64,000 nucleotides of DNA from Halorubellus litoreus (GTDB lineage: Archaea > Halobacteriota > Halobacteria > Halobacteriales > Natrialbaceae). Under the pieces are notes generated by a model. It was not told the origin of the DNA. It did not search any database and saw only the letters and a program-made list of their open reading frames with translations. The stretch is from NCBI RefSeq assembly GCF_037081675.1, contig NZ_JAZAQL010000003.1:62001-126000 (forward strand), written 5' to 3'. The translations under genes were made by a program, and so were the position numbers. The number at the start of each line of letters is the position of its first letter. The first letter of the stretch is position 1. Positions 8,825-16,503 of the stretch are shown in pieces.

Positions 8825-9876
8825 GTGACCCGCTTCTCAGGCTGTCGGACGTCGAGGTGCACTTCGAGAAGGAGCAGAGCCTCTGGGACTTCTACCAGGA
8901 CCCCGACGTCGTGCACGCGGTCGACGGCGTGTCGCTCGACATCGAGGAGAACGACGTGCTCGCGCTCGTCGGCGAGTCCGGCTGCGGGAAGACGACGCTC
9001 GGGAAGACCGCCATCGGGCTCCAGCAGCCGACGAGCGGGTCCGTGGAGTTCCGCGGGCAGGACATCTGGGAGGCGAAGGCCGGCCGCGGTGACGTCTCCT
9101 TCGAGGAGATCCGGCAGTCCCTCCAGATCATCCACCAGGACCCGGGGAGTTCGCTGAACCCGAACCAGCGACTCGTCGAGATCCTCTCGGAGCCGCTCCG
9201 GCACGTCCACCCGGACATGGATAGTGCCGAGCGCCGCGAGCGCATCTTCTCGCTGCTGGAGCGCGTCGGGATGTCGCCCGCGGCGGACTTCGGCGACCGC
9301 TACCCGCACCAGTTGAGTGGCGGCGAGAAGCAGCGCGTGGCGTTGTGTCGCGCGCTCCTGATGAACCCGGACGTCATCCTGGCGGACGAGGCCATCAGCG
9401 CGCTCGACGTGTCGCTGCGCGTCGAGATGATGGACCTCATGCTGGACCTCCAGGACGTCTTCGATACGACGTACGTGTTCATCAGTCACGACCTCTCGAA
9501 CGCGCGGTACTTCACGGAGCACGGGGACGGCCGCATCGGCGTGATGTACCTCGGGGAGCTCGTCGAACTCGGGACGGCCGAGGAGCTCATCGAGGACCCG
9601 CGGCATCCGTACACGAACGTGCTCCGGTGGGCGACCCCGGAGCTGTCGCTGGACGCGACGGAGGCGGTCGACCCGCCGATGCGGAAGATAGACATCCCGG
9701 ACCCAGTGAACCCGCCTTCGGGGTGTCGGTTCCACACGCGCTGTCCGGAGGCGCGCGAGGCCTGCAAGCAGGGGACGCCGGCACGCGAGCCCGTGGACGG
9801 GAACGGCCAGGAGGTCGCGTGCTTCCGCGAGCAACCCGAGCACGCGTACTGGGAGAGCGCTCCGTTAGAGGACTGA
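8821..9876 (+). CDS. ABC transporter ATP-binding protein, DppF type
   Basis: A 351-residue second ATPase of the importer. Walker A is GESGCGKTT (residues 51-59), the Q-loop lies in QIIHQDPGSSLNPNQR, the signature is LSGGEKQRVALCRAL and Walker B is VILADEAISALD (a serine-type DEAIS variant, as is normal for DppF). The C-terminal oligopeptide domain has the cysteine run CRFHTRCPEAREAC. It is the last gene of the operon. With the binding protein, two permeases and DppD it makes a complete importer. Confidence 0.95.
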   Translation: MSDPLLRLSDVEVHFEKEQSLWDFYQDPDVVHAVDGVSLDIEENDVLALVGESGCGKTTLGKTAIGLQQPTSGSVEFRGQDIWEAKAGRGDVSFEEIRQSLQIIHQDPGSSLNPNQRLVEILSEPLRHVHPDMDSAERRERIFSLLERVGMSPAADFGDRYPHQLSGGEKQRVALCRALLMNPDVILADEAISALDVSLRVEMMDLMLDLQDVFDTTYVFISHDLSNARYFTEHGDGRIGVMYLGELVELGTAEELIEDPRHPYTNVLRWATPELSLDATEAVDPPMRKIDIPDPVNPPSGCRFHTRCPEAREACKQGTPAREPVDGNGQEVACFREQPEHAYWESAPLED

Positions 9877-10093
9877 GCAGCGTATCGCTGCGCGCTGCGC
9901 GCGGACCGACGGCCGGTCGCGGTATCGTATCGAACGCGAGACGGTCGCGTTGCGAACCGAGCGGGGTGGGAGTTGGCGTCGAGGCCGCGCGCTATCGGTC
10001 TGAGGGCCGATGGCGCCATCGTGCCTCTGTCATGCCCACCACCACACCGAACCCGACGGCAACGTTCTTACCACCCCGCTACCACGTCACAGT

Positions 10094-10321
10094 ATGGTCG
10101 ATACCGGCCCGCTCTTCGAGACGCTCTGTGCCTACCAGGACGTGATGCGTGGCCTGGTCGCGCTCCTGGTCGTGATGACGGTGCTGCTCGTGTTCTCGCT
10201 CCCGTTCCTCGAACCCGGAACTGGCCCGTACGCGATCGCGGTCGTGGACATCGTCCTCCTCGTCGGTGCGTTCGTGGTCGTCGGCGGCACGTCGGTCGTG
10301 TGTGCGCGCCGCGAGCCCTGA
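10094..10321 (+). CDS. Small two-helix membrane protein, unknown function
   Basis: A 75-residue protein with two predicted transmembrane helices (residues about 18-38, LVALLVVMTVLLVFSLPFL, and 45-68, YAIAVVDIVLLVGAFVVVGG). I chose the ATG at 10094 because the upstream part of the frame, back to 10010, reads like non-coding sequence rich in His and Pro. No family is recognised. It is separated from the importer operon by about 220 bases without a clear gene and probably has its own promoter. Confidence 0.6.
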   Translation: MVDTGPLFETLCAYQDVMRGLVALLVVMTVLLVFSLPFLEPGTGPYAIAVVDIVLLVGAFVVVGGTSVVCARREP

Positions 10322-10355
10322 GAGGTCGTCCGGAGAGGGAGTCCTTCGGTGTCGG

Positions 10356-10805
10356 TCACTGCGTCGCGAGCGTGACGTAGCCGTCGAAGTTCAACGCGAC
10401 CTGCTGGGCGACGTCGCCGAACAGGGCTTTCCCTGTCGGTGAGCGATGCGAGCCGAGGACGAACGCGTGGTCGCAGCCGTGTTCGTCGCCGACGTCGAGG
10501 AGCGCCTGTCCGGGGTCGTCGGTTGCGCGGGCGACGATGGTGACGTCGACGTCGTCGGGGATCTCGTCCGCGACGAACGAGCGGACGTCGGCGACGGCGC
10601 GGTCGAGTACCGAGCTCGTGTCGTAGCTGGTGTTCTCGAGGTGCCCGATGGTCTCGAGCATCTGGGTGTCGTCTTCGAACTGGTCGTGCGTGATGGTGGC
10701 GAGCAGGACGAGGTCCGCGTCGGCGCCGAGGGCGTGTTCGACGGCCTCGGCGAGGAGGTCCAGGTGGTCCACGGTCTGCTCGACGAGTACGAGTCCTCGC
10801 TCCAT
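10356..10805 (-). CDS. Universal stress protein (UspA) family, single domain
   Basis: A 149-residue UspA-fold protein starting MERGLVLVEQTVD. The ATP-binding type C-terminal motif G-x2-G-x9-G is seen as LGSHRSPTGKALFGDVAQQVALNFDGYV. The first strand (LVLVEQT) departs from the usual VPxDGS, so nucleotide binding through the N-terminal Asp is uncertain. The start at 10805 is the first ATG that leaves a normal-length Usp; upstream in-frame sequence is a Ser/Arg/Pro-rich shadow frame. It is one of five Usp genes in the window. Confidence 0.85.
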   Translation of the reverse strand: MERGLVLVEQTVDHLDLLAEAVEHALGADADLVLLATITHDQFEDDTQMLETIGHLENTSYDTSSVLDRAVADVRSFVADEIPDDVDVTIVARATDDPGQALLDVGDEHGCDHAFVLGSHRSPTGKALFGDVAQQVALNFDGYVTLATQ

Positions 10806-10896
10806 TCGACTCGAAGAAGCATTCGGCGTCGAGTTAAAACCATCGCCGGTTGGGCGCCGACGCGTCGCCGCACTCGGCGAGGTCCGTCGGTGGACG

Positions 10897-11802
10897 TCAG
10901 TTCGTTTCGAGGAAGTCGGCGGTCTCGGCGGCGAGCGAGCGGACGTCCTCGTCTTCGTCTTCGGCGGCGACCTCGCGGAGCTGTTCGGCCGTGTCGTCGT
11001 CGCCGAGGAATCCGAGTGCGCGGATGGCGCGGCCGCGAAGCATCGGGTGGTCGTGGTCGAGGCAGTCGAGGAGGACCGGTGTCGTGTCCTGTGCGGCGTC
11101 CGGGTCGGCTTCGGCGACGGTCGCGATGGCGTCGACGTACGCGGCGGCGACGATGGTCGGTGCGTCCTCGGTTGCGTCACAGATCGCTTCGAGGTGTGGC
11201 GCGACGGCCCCGGGATGGGCCTCTGCGACCGCGACGACCACGTTCGCGACGGTCTCGCGGCTTGCCTGCTCGCGTTTCAGTTCGGCGTCGTCGTGCTGTG
11301 ACATCGCCGCGCGGACCTCGTCGTCGACGGGTGCGGCGTCCGCGGCGGCGGCGGCGTCGACTTCCTGGGTGGGTGCGTCGAGCGCGTCGACGACGGCGTC
11401 GACGTGGTCGACGAGGAGTGCTGGTCGCTCGACGGCGAGCGTCCCGAGGAGTTTCGCGCCATACGCCTGCGCGATGGAGACGTCGTGCTGGTAGAGCGCG
11501 AGGAGTTCGTCGATGGCGTCCTCGAACGCCGCCGGGTCGACCGGCGCGACGGGGACGAGTGCGGCCGCCGCCTTCTGCGCGACGACGACGCTCTCGTCGT
11601 CGAGTGCGTCGACGAGGACGTCCACGAACGGACCCATCGCGTCCGGTTCGTCGGCGGCAGCGGTGACGCAGCCGTCGGTGGCGTGCTGGCGGACGAGCGG
11701 GTCGTCCGATTCGAGCGCTCGTTCGACGGCCGCGACGGAGAGGTCGGCTACGGTCGCCGTCTCCGGGTCGACGTCGGCGAGCGGCCCTGACTCGAGAACC
11801 AT
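10897..11802 (-). CDS. HEAT-repeat protein
   Basis: A 301-residue, very acidic protein made of alpha-helical HEAT-type repeats. Examples are ALESDDPLVRQHATDGCV, ALDDESVVVAQKAAAALV and CLDHDHPMLRGRAIRALGFLG near the C-terminus, each with the conserved Asp/Pro turn and Arg/Ala second helix. HEAT solenoids mediate protein-protein contacts, and no enzymatic motif is visible. The region around residues 140-165 is Ala/Asp-rich and probably disordered. Its partner is unknown and the nearby genes do not reveal it. Confidence 0.8.
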   Translation of the reverse strand: MVLESGPLADVDPETATVADLSVAAVERALESDDPLVRQHATDGCVTAAADEPDAMGPFVDVLVDALDDESVVVAQKAAAALVPVAPVDPAAFEDAIDELLALYQHDVSIAQAYGAKLLGTLAVERPALLVDHVDAVVDALDAPTQEVDAAAAADAAPVDDEVRAAMSQHDDAELKREQASRETVANVVVAVAEAHPGAVAPHLEAICDATEDAPTIVAAAYVDAIATVAEADPDAAQDTTPVLLDCLDHDHPMLRGRAIRALGFLGDDDTAEQLREVAAEDEDEDVRSLAAETADFLETN

Positions 11803-11806
11803 GCTA

Positions 11807-11826
11807 AGGAAGAGTCAGTTCTTCCT
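11807..11826. promoter_or_regulatory. Perfect inverted repeat just upstream of the HEAT-repeat gene
   Basis: AGGAAGA-GTCAGT-TCTTCCT has two perfect 7-base arms. It lies 5-24 bases before the HEAT-gene start codon at 11802. In the RNA it would form a hairpin in a very short leader; in DNA it could be an operator covering the transcription start. Either role is inference. Confidence 0.35.
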
Positions 11827-11911
11827 ACAAGAGGATTGTGGTGCCTGGGCCGGGTTTGGGTCGGGCGGTGGGCGTAGACCCCCGGGGTACGATGCCATTG
11901 GTCACGGCGAC

Positions 11912-11923
11912 CGGTTATTTTAA
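11912..11923 (+). promoter_or_regulatory. TATA-like box of the GH81 transcript
   Basis: CGGTTATTTTAACT contains the best TATA-like box upstream of the GH81 gene (centre about 11918). It is about 130 bases before the GH81 ATG at 12048 but only about 26 bases before an ATG at 11944 that opens a 19-codon reading frame. Transcription from it should therefore produce a leader of about 100 bases, unusually long for a haloarchaeal gene. Confidence 0.45.
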
Positions 11924-11943
11924 CTACCATGGTTGTGAAGACC

Positions 11944-12003
11944 ATGGCAGACAGCCACATAGCGCCAGCGTGGCGCGAACGCGTGTCGAGCGCAGACGCG
12001 TAA
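11944..12003 (+). CDS. Possible upstream ORF (19 codons) in the GH81 leader
   Basis: ATG at 11944 opens a short frame (MADSHIAPAWRERVSSADA, then TAA at 12001-12003). It sits at the position where transcription should begin if the TATA-like box at about 11918 is used, so it could be translated as a leaderless ORF. An in-frame ATG at 11929 lies just upstream. The uORF stops 44 bases before the GH81 start, leaving room for reinitiation control. There is no homology evidence. Confidence 0.3.
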   Translation: MADSHIAPAWRERVSSADA

Positions 12004-12020
12004 CCTCGTGGCTGCGGCCT

Positions 12021-12033
12021 CCCATAGCGGGAG
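12021..12033. promoter_or_regulatory. CCCATAGCGGG element, copy 1 (GH81 leader)
   Basis: CCCATAGCGGGAG lies 15-27 bases before the GH81 start codon. Together with the base before it, it forms the small inverted repeat TCCC-ATAGC-GGGA. The same 11-base word CCCATAGCGGG recurs at 15138-15148, upstream of the DyP-like gene, and I noticed it nowhere else in a regulatory position. It is a candidate operator or mRNA element shared by two secreted-protein genes of the glucan locus. Confidence 0.35.
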
Positions 12034-12047
12034 CAGAGGCACCCACG

Positions 12048-15000
12048 ATGACAGAGGACAATCAGCCATCCGACGACGGAACGGATCGTTCACGGACAGG
12101 AATCGGCAGGCGCGACTTCGCGAAGACGGTCGGTCTCCTCGGCGGGCTCTCCAGCGGTGTCGCGGGTACCGCATCGCTCGCGAGCGCGGCGACGTCCGTC
12201 AGCGTCGGGAACGGGAGTTACACGACGACGCTCCCGTCCGGCGAGGGCTCGCCGCCCGATACGACGTACACGACCGGCGCGGTCAGCCCACCAGTCCCGA
12301 CGAACGAGTGGTGGAGTTCGCTCGTCTGGAAACAGCACTCGATGCCGATATTCGCGCACCCGGTCTCGATGGAGTTCACCGGCTCGGGCCTCGACGTCTG
12401 GCACGGCACCGAGTGGACGTACAGCGACGGTTACGACACGGACAGCGTCGCGACCCTCGACCAGACGACGGACCTGACCATCGGGCACAGCGCGACGTCG
12501 TCGTTCGGCGACGCGCGCTGCGACGGCTTCGGCGACTGGCACACCGTCGGCAAGTTCGGTGACGGGACGTCGACGACGCTGCGGACGACAGTCGCGCAGG
12601 GGTCGCCGTACGTCTTCTGCGAGTACGCGGGCGGTGACGCGAAACTCACGTTCCCGAGCGCACCGACGGTGTTCGCCGACGAGGGAAACGTCCTCGGCGT
12701 CGAGGTCAACGGGCACGCGTACGGGCTGTACGCACCCTCGGACGCGACCTGGTCCGGGAAGGGGACGACGGAGCTCACGAGCACACTGGGGAGCGCGGGC
12801 TACCTCACGGTCGCCGTGCTCCCGGAGGCGACGAGCACTGCGCTCGCCGACCTCGAAGCGTACGCGTACAACCACGTCACGGACACGACCGTGGACTGGA
12901 CGTACGACGAAGCGAGCGGCGACGTGACGACGACGTTCGACTTCGCGTTCGACGCGAAACCCGAGAGTTCGGCGTCGGGGACGTTCACCGGGCTGTTCCC
13001 GCACCAGCACAAGTACTCCAGCGCGTCGTTCACGGGCTACACGTACGCGAGCGCTCGCGGGACGATGAAGACGACGAGCGGCGTCTCGTCGTTCACGACC
13101 ACGTACACGTTCCCGGGCGTGCTCCCCTTCCTCCCCGACGAGGGCACGTACGACGACGCGGAGCTCGCGAGCTACGTCGACGAGGAGGAGTCGAACAGCA
13201 CGCTCGTCGAGACCGGGCCCGACAAGCCCGGTGACGGCACGTACTGGACCGGGAAGAACTACGGGCGGCTCTCGGAACTCATCCCCATCGCCGAACAGGT
13301 CGGCGACGCGACCGCCGCGTCGTACTTCCTCGACGGCGACTCGTCGACGGTCGGGCTCCGCGGCGACCTGGAGACGTGGCTCGACGCGGACCGCGCGGGG
13401 TCCACGCGCTCCGAGGACGTCTTCTACTACGACGACACGTGGGGGACGCTCGTCGGGTACAACGACTCGTTCGGCTCGGGCGCGGACATCAACGACCACC
13501 ACTTCCACTACGGCTACTACGTCCGTGGCGCCGCCGAGGTCGCGCGCCACGACCCGACGTGGGCCGAGGACGCGAACTGGGGCGGCATGGTCGAGTTACT
13601 CGTCGCGGACTACGCGAACTGGAAGCGCCCCGACCGGTCGAACGCGCTCGACCCCGCGTCGAACCCGCACGACTCGTTCCCGTTCCTCCGGAACTTCAGT
13701 CCGTACGAGGGCCACTCGTGGGCGTCGGGGAGCGGCGACTACGAGCAGGGGAACAACCAGGAGTCCTCCTCGGAGGCGATCAACGCGTACACGTCGATGC
13801 TCCTCTGGGCCGAATACACTGGGAACACCGCGATGCGGGACGCCGCAGTCTACCTGTACACGACGGAGGTGCACGCCATCAAGGAGTACTGGTACGACGA
13901 GGACGGCACGAACCTGCCCGCGGACTGGCCGTACGACTACGCCGCGATGGTGTGGAGCAACGGCGTGAAGTACGACACGTGGTGGACGGGCGACGTCGAA
14001 GCGAAGCACGGCATCAACGTCCTCCCGGTGACCGCTGGCCGCTCGTACCTCGGGTGGGACACCGACGCCGCCGCGGCGAACTACCAGGAACTCGTTGCGA
14101 ACGACCCGGACGGTGACGACTTCCAGTACTGGCCGGACGTCATGTGGGAGTACCGCGCACTCTCGGACGTCGACGACGCGAAGTCGATGTGGACGGCGAA
14201 CAAGGACAGCTATCCCGTCGAGTTCGGGGAGAGCCGCGCGCACACCTACCACTGGATCTACAACCACGACGCGATGGGGACCGCGACGCCGTCGGTCACC
14301 GCGGACCACGCGCTCGCGTCGGTGTACGACGACGGGAGTGCGAGGACCCACGTCGCGTACAACCCGACCGGGAGCCAGGTCACGGTGAACTTCTCCGATG
14401 GCGTCTCGCTCGACGTCCCCGCGAACTCGATGGCGACGGACTCGTCGAATTCGGGCGATTCGAGCGCGCCGACGCTCGATAGCCTGTCGGCGACCGAGGT
14501 CGAGACGAGCGATTCGGACGCCGAGTTCGACGTCTCGTGGAGCGTCGGCGACGCGGACGGCGACCTCTCGACGGTCGACCTCACCCTGACGGACGACACC
14601 GACGGGTCGACGGAGGACACCGCGTCCATCAGCGTCAGCGGGAGCGACGCGAGCGGCACCACGCGTCTCGTCGCCGTCGGCGACGAGGGCAGTGCGAACA
14701 GCTACACCGTCGATGCTGTCGTCACCGACGCGGCCGGCGCGTCGAGCGCCGGGTCGACCGCCGTGAGCGAGACGGAGAGTTCGACGGGCGGGAACGCACC
14801 CACTGTCGACGGCCTCAGCTTGACCGAGCGCTCCTCGAACAGTCCGCACGCCGAGTTCGACGCCAGCTACTCGGTCTCTGACGCGAACGGCGACCTCTCG
14901 ACGGTCGACCTCACGTTGACCGACACCGCCGACGGGGTCGTCGAAGACTCGGCGTCCATCGGCGTCAGCGGCGGGTCCGCTTCCGATACCGTCTCGCTGA

Positions 15001-15113
15001 AGGCCTTCAAGGCCGAGAACGACGGCCACACGTACGAGCTCGAGTGCGTCGTCGCGGACGCGGCCGGGAACACCGCGACGGCCACGGCGAGCGAGGTCGA
15101 GGACGGGAGTTGA
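12048..15113 (+). CDS. Secreted GH81 endo-beta-1,3-glucanase with two C-terminal beta-sandwich repeats
   Basis: A 1021-residue exported enzyme that cleaves internal beta-1,3 bonds (laminarin, curdlan, callose). A Tat signal (GRRDFAKTVGLLGGL, then ASLASAA) opens the protein. The GH81 body runs from about residue 45 to 795 (PVPTNEWWSSLVW; NDHHFHYGYYV with Asp483 as the expected acid; NNQESSSEAINAY with Glu572 and Glu576, the conserved ExxxE pair). The last 220 residues hold two tandem beta-sandwich repeats, each with SDxDAEFDxSxSVxDAxGDLSTVDLTLTD-type sequence, likely Ig-like stalk or binding modules. The ATG at 12048 is chosen because the Tat signal follows directly. Products could enter through the importer at 3786-9876 and be finished by the GH3 enzyme. 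Confidence 0.95.
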   Translation: MTEDNQPSDDGTDRSRTGIGRRDFAKTVGLLGGLSSGVAGTASLASAATSVSVGNGSYTTTLPSGEGSPPDTTYTTGAVSPPVPTNEWWSSLVWKQHSMPIFAHPVSMEFTGSGLDVWHGTEWTYSDGYDTDSVATLDQTTDLTIGHSATSSFGDARCDGFGDWHTVGKFGDGTSTTLRTTVAQGSPYVFCEYAGGDAKLTFPSAPTVFADEGNVLGVEVNGHAYGLYAPSDATWSGKGTTELTSTLGSAGYLTVAVLPEATSTALADLEAYAYNHVTDTTVDWTYDEASGDVTTTFDFAFDAKPESSASGTFTGLFPHQHKYSSASFTGYTYASARGTMKTTSGVSSFTTTYTFPGVLPFLPDEGTYDDAELASYVDEEESNSTLVETGPDKPGDGTYWTGKNYGRLSELIPIAEQVGDATAASYFLDGDSSTVGLRGDLETWLDADRAGSTRSEDVFYYDDTWGTLVGYNDSFGSGADINDHHFHYGYYVRGAAEVARHDPTWAEDANWGGMVELLVADYANWKRPDRSNALDPASNPHDSFPFLRNFSPYEGHSWASGSGDYEQGNNQESSSEAINAYTSMLLWAEYTGNTAMRDAAVYLYTTEVHAIKEYWYDEDGTNLPADWPYDYAAMVWSNGVKYDTWWTGDVEAKHGINVLPVTAGRSYLGWDTDAAAANYQELVANDPDGDDFQYWPDVMWEYRALSDVDDAKSMWTANKDSYPVEFGESRAHTYHWIYNHDAMGTATPSVTADHALASVYDDGSARTHVAYNPTGSQVTVNFSDGVSLDVPANSMATDSSNSGDSSAPTLDSLSATEVETSDSDAEFDVSWSVGDADGDLSTVDLTLTDDTDGSTEDTASISVSGSDASGTTRLVAVGDEGSANSYTVDAVVTDAAGASSAGSTAVSETESSTGGNAPTVDGLSLTERSSNSPHAEFDASYSVSDANGDLSTVDLTLTDTADGVVEDSASIGVSGGSASDTVSLKAFKAENDGHTYELECVVADAAGNTATATASEVEDGS

Positions 15114-15137
15114 CGGACGCCGGACGTCGCGCAGGAA

Positions 15138-15163
15138 CCCATAGCGGGGTACTTTTTTATAGT
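15138..15163 (+). promoter_or_regulatory. CCCATAGCGGG copy 2 plus TATA-like box before the DyP-like gene
   Basis: CCCATAGCGGG at 15138-15148 is followed at once by ACTTTTTTATAG (TATA-like, 15152-15161), which lies 23-32 bases before the ATG at 15184. The repeated word therefore occupies the BRE/activator position of this promoter. Its second occurrence, in the GH81 leader, suggests co-regulation. Confidence 0.45.
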
Positions 15164-15183
15164 GTCATGGTCGATTAGGAACG

Positions 15184-16503
15184 ATGCGATTCGATAGCGC
15201 TCGCGGTATCGAGCGACGCGACTTCGTCAAGGCGGCCGTGGCTATCGGGGGGACGAGCGCGCTCGCGGCCTGCATGGACCGCGAACGAGGCGACGAGTCG
15301 ACGACGTCGACGAGTGCTGGGAGGAAGTCCGAGAGCGCAGAGTTCCCGCAGGGCGACCCGTCGGTCGTGCCGGACGGCCAGCATCGCTGGGGCGACTACC
15401 TCGTTCGCGACGCCCACGGCAACACCGTCCTCCCACAGCACCAGTTGCTGCTGGGACTCTCCTACGAGAGCGACGCCGAGCCCACGGCGGGAGAGCGCGA
15501 GCAGGTCGCGGCGGCGTTCGAGACGCTCGACCGCGCGTTCCGCTGGGGGACCGGGACGCGAACGGGGGCAGCGATCAACGACGGGTTGCTGTACACGCTC
15601 GGGTACGCACCGCGGTACTTCGAGCGGTTCGGGGCGGTGCCCGACCAGCTCGACCCACCGGAGGACGTCCTCGAAGCCGTCGGCGAGGACCGCGGGAAGG
15701 CCAACGAACACGACGCGCTGCTCGTGTTGACGAGCGACTTCGGGTCGATACTGCTCGCCGCCGAGGCCGCGCTGTTCGGGGAGACGGAGACGGTCAACGG
15801 CGTGCGCGTCGACGCGACGCTCGAGGGCGTCTTCGAGCGCGTCGACCGGCGGACCGGCGTCGTCGGGAAGGGACTCCCCGCCGAGAAGCTCGACAACGAC
15901 GACGTCCCGGACGAAGCGCCGCTCTCGATGGGGTTCAAGTCGGGATTCCGGGACAGCCTCCCGCCGGAGGACCGCGTCACGCTCCAGGACGGCCCGTTCG
16001 CTGGCGGCACCACCCAGGCCGTCTCGCGGCTCCGCATCGACCTCGATCGCTGGTACGACCAGTCTCACGGCGACCGGACCGCGGAGATGTTCTGTCCCGC
16101 ACACGACCCCGAGGACGTCGGCGAGACCGGGTCGAAGCTCGGCGGCGACAGCGGCATCACCGAGGACGACGTCGATGCCATCGACGAGCACGCCGACGAG
16201 CATGGGACGCTCGGGCACTCCCAGAAACTCGCTCGCGTCCGGGACGACGACTTCGAGACCCCCATCCTCAGGCGCTCCGAGGGCGTCGCGACGGACGCGG
16301 TCGACGGAACCGAGTTCAACTTCTCGTCGATCCAGGGGACCGTCGCTGACTTCGTCGAGACTCGAAAGGCGATGAACGTCGACGAGTACGACGTCGACGT
16401 TCCCGCCGAACGCCACGGCATCGTCGACTACCTCGAAACGCGCTCGCGGGGCACGTACCTGATTCCGCCACGGGACGACATCGCACTCCCGGTGCACCGA
16501 TGA
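15184..16503 (+). CDS. Tat-exported lipoprotein with DyP-type haem peroxidase-like domain
   Basis: A 439-residue protein. The Tat/lipobox N-terminus is ERRDFVKAAVAIGG...ALAAC (Cys30). The body resembles dye-decolorising (DyP) peroxidases. GFRDS at about 254-258 stands where DyP has GxxDG, so Asp257 would be the distal catalytic Asp, with the second Gly replaced by Ser. FAGGTTQAVSRLRIDLDRWY matches the 'gGSY-v-RkI-mdl-W' strand, and GHSQ (His345) followed by ETPILRRS matches the proximal-His and 'iLRRgy' region. The similarity is distant and haem binding is unproven. Its stop overlaps the next start by four bases (ATGA), so it is made together with the CRTAC1 protein. Confidence 0.75.
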   Translation: MRFDSARGIERRDFVKAAVAIGGTSALAACMDRERGDESTTSTSAGRKSESAEFPQGDPSVVPDGQHRWGDYLVRDAHGNTVLPQHQLLLGLSYESDAEPTAGEREQVAAAFETLDRAFRWGTGTRTGAAINDGLLYTLGYAPRYFERFGAVPDQLDPPEDVLEAVGEDRGKANEHDALLVLTSDFGSILLAAEAALFGETETVNGVRVDATLEGVFERVDRRTGVVGKGLPAEKLDNDDVPDEAPLSMGFKSGFRDSLPPEDRVTLQDGPFAGGTTQAVSRLRIDLDRWYDQSHGDRTAEMFCPAHDPEDVGETGSKLGGDSGITEDDVDAIDEHADEHGTLGHSQKLARVRDDDFETPILRRSEGVATDAVDGTEFNFSSIQGTVADFVETRKAMNVDEYDVDVPAERHGIVDYLETRSRGTYLIPPRDDIALPVHR

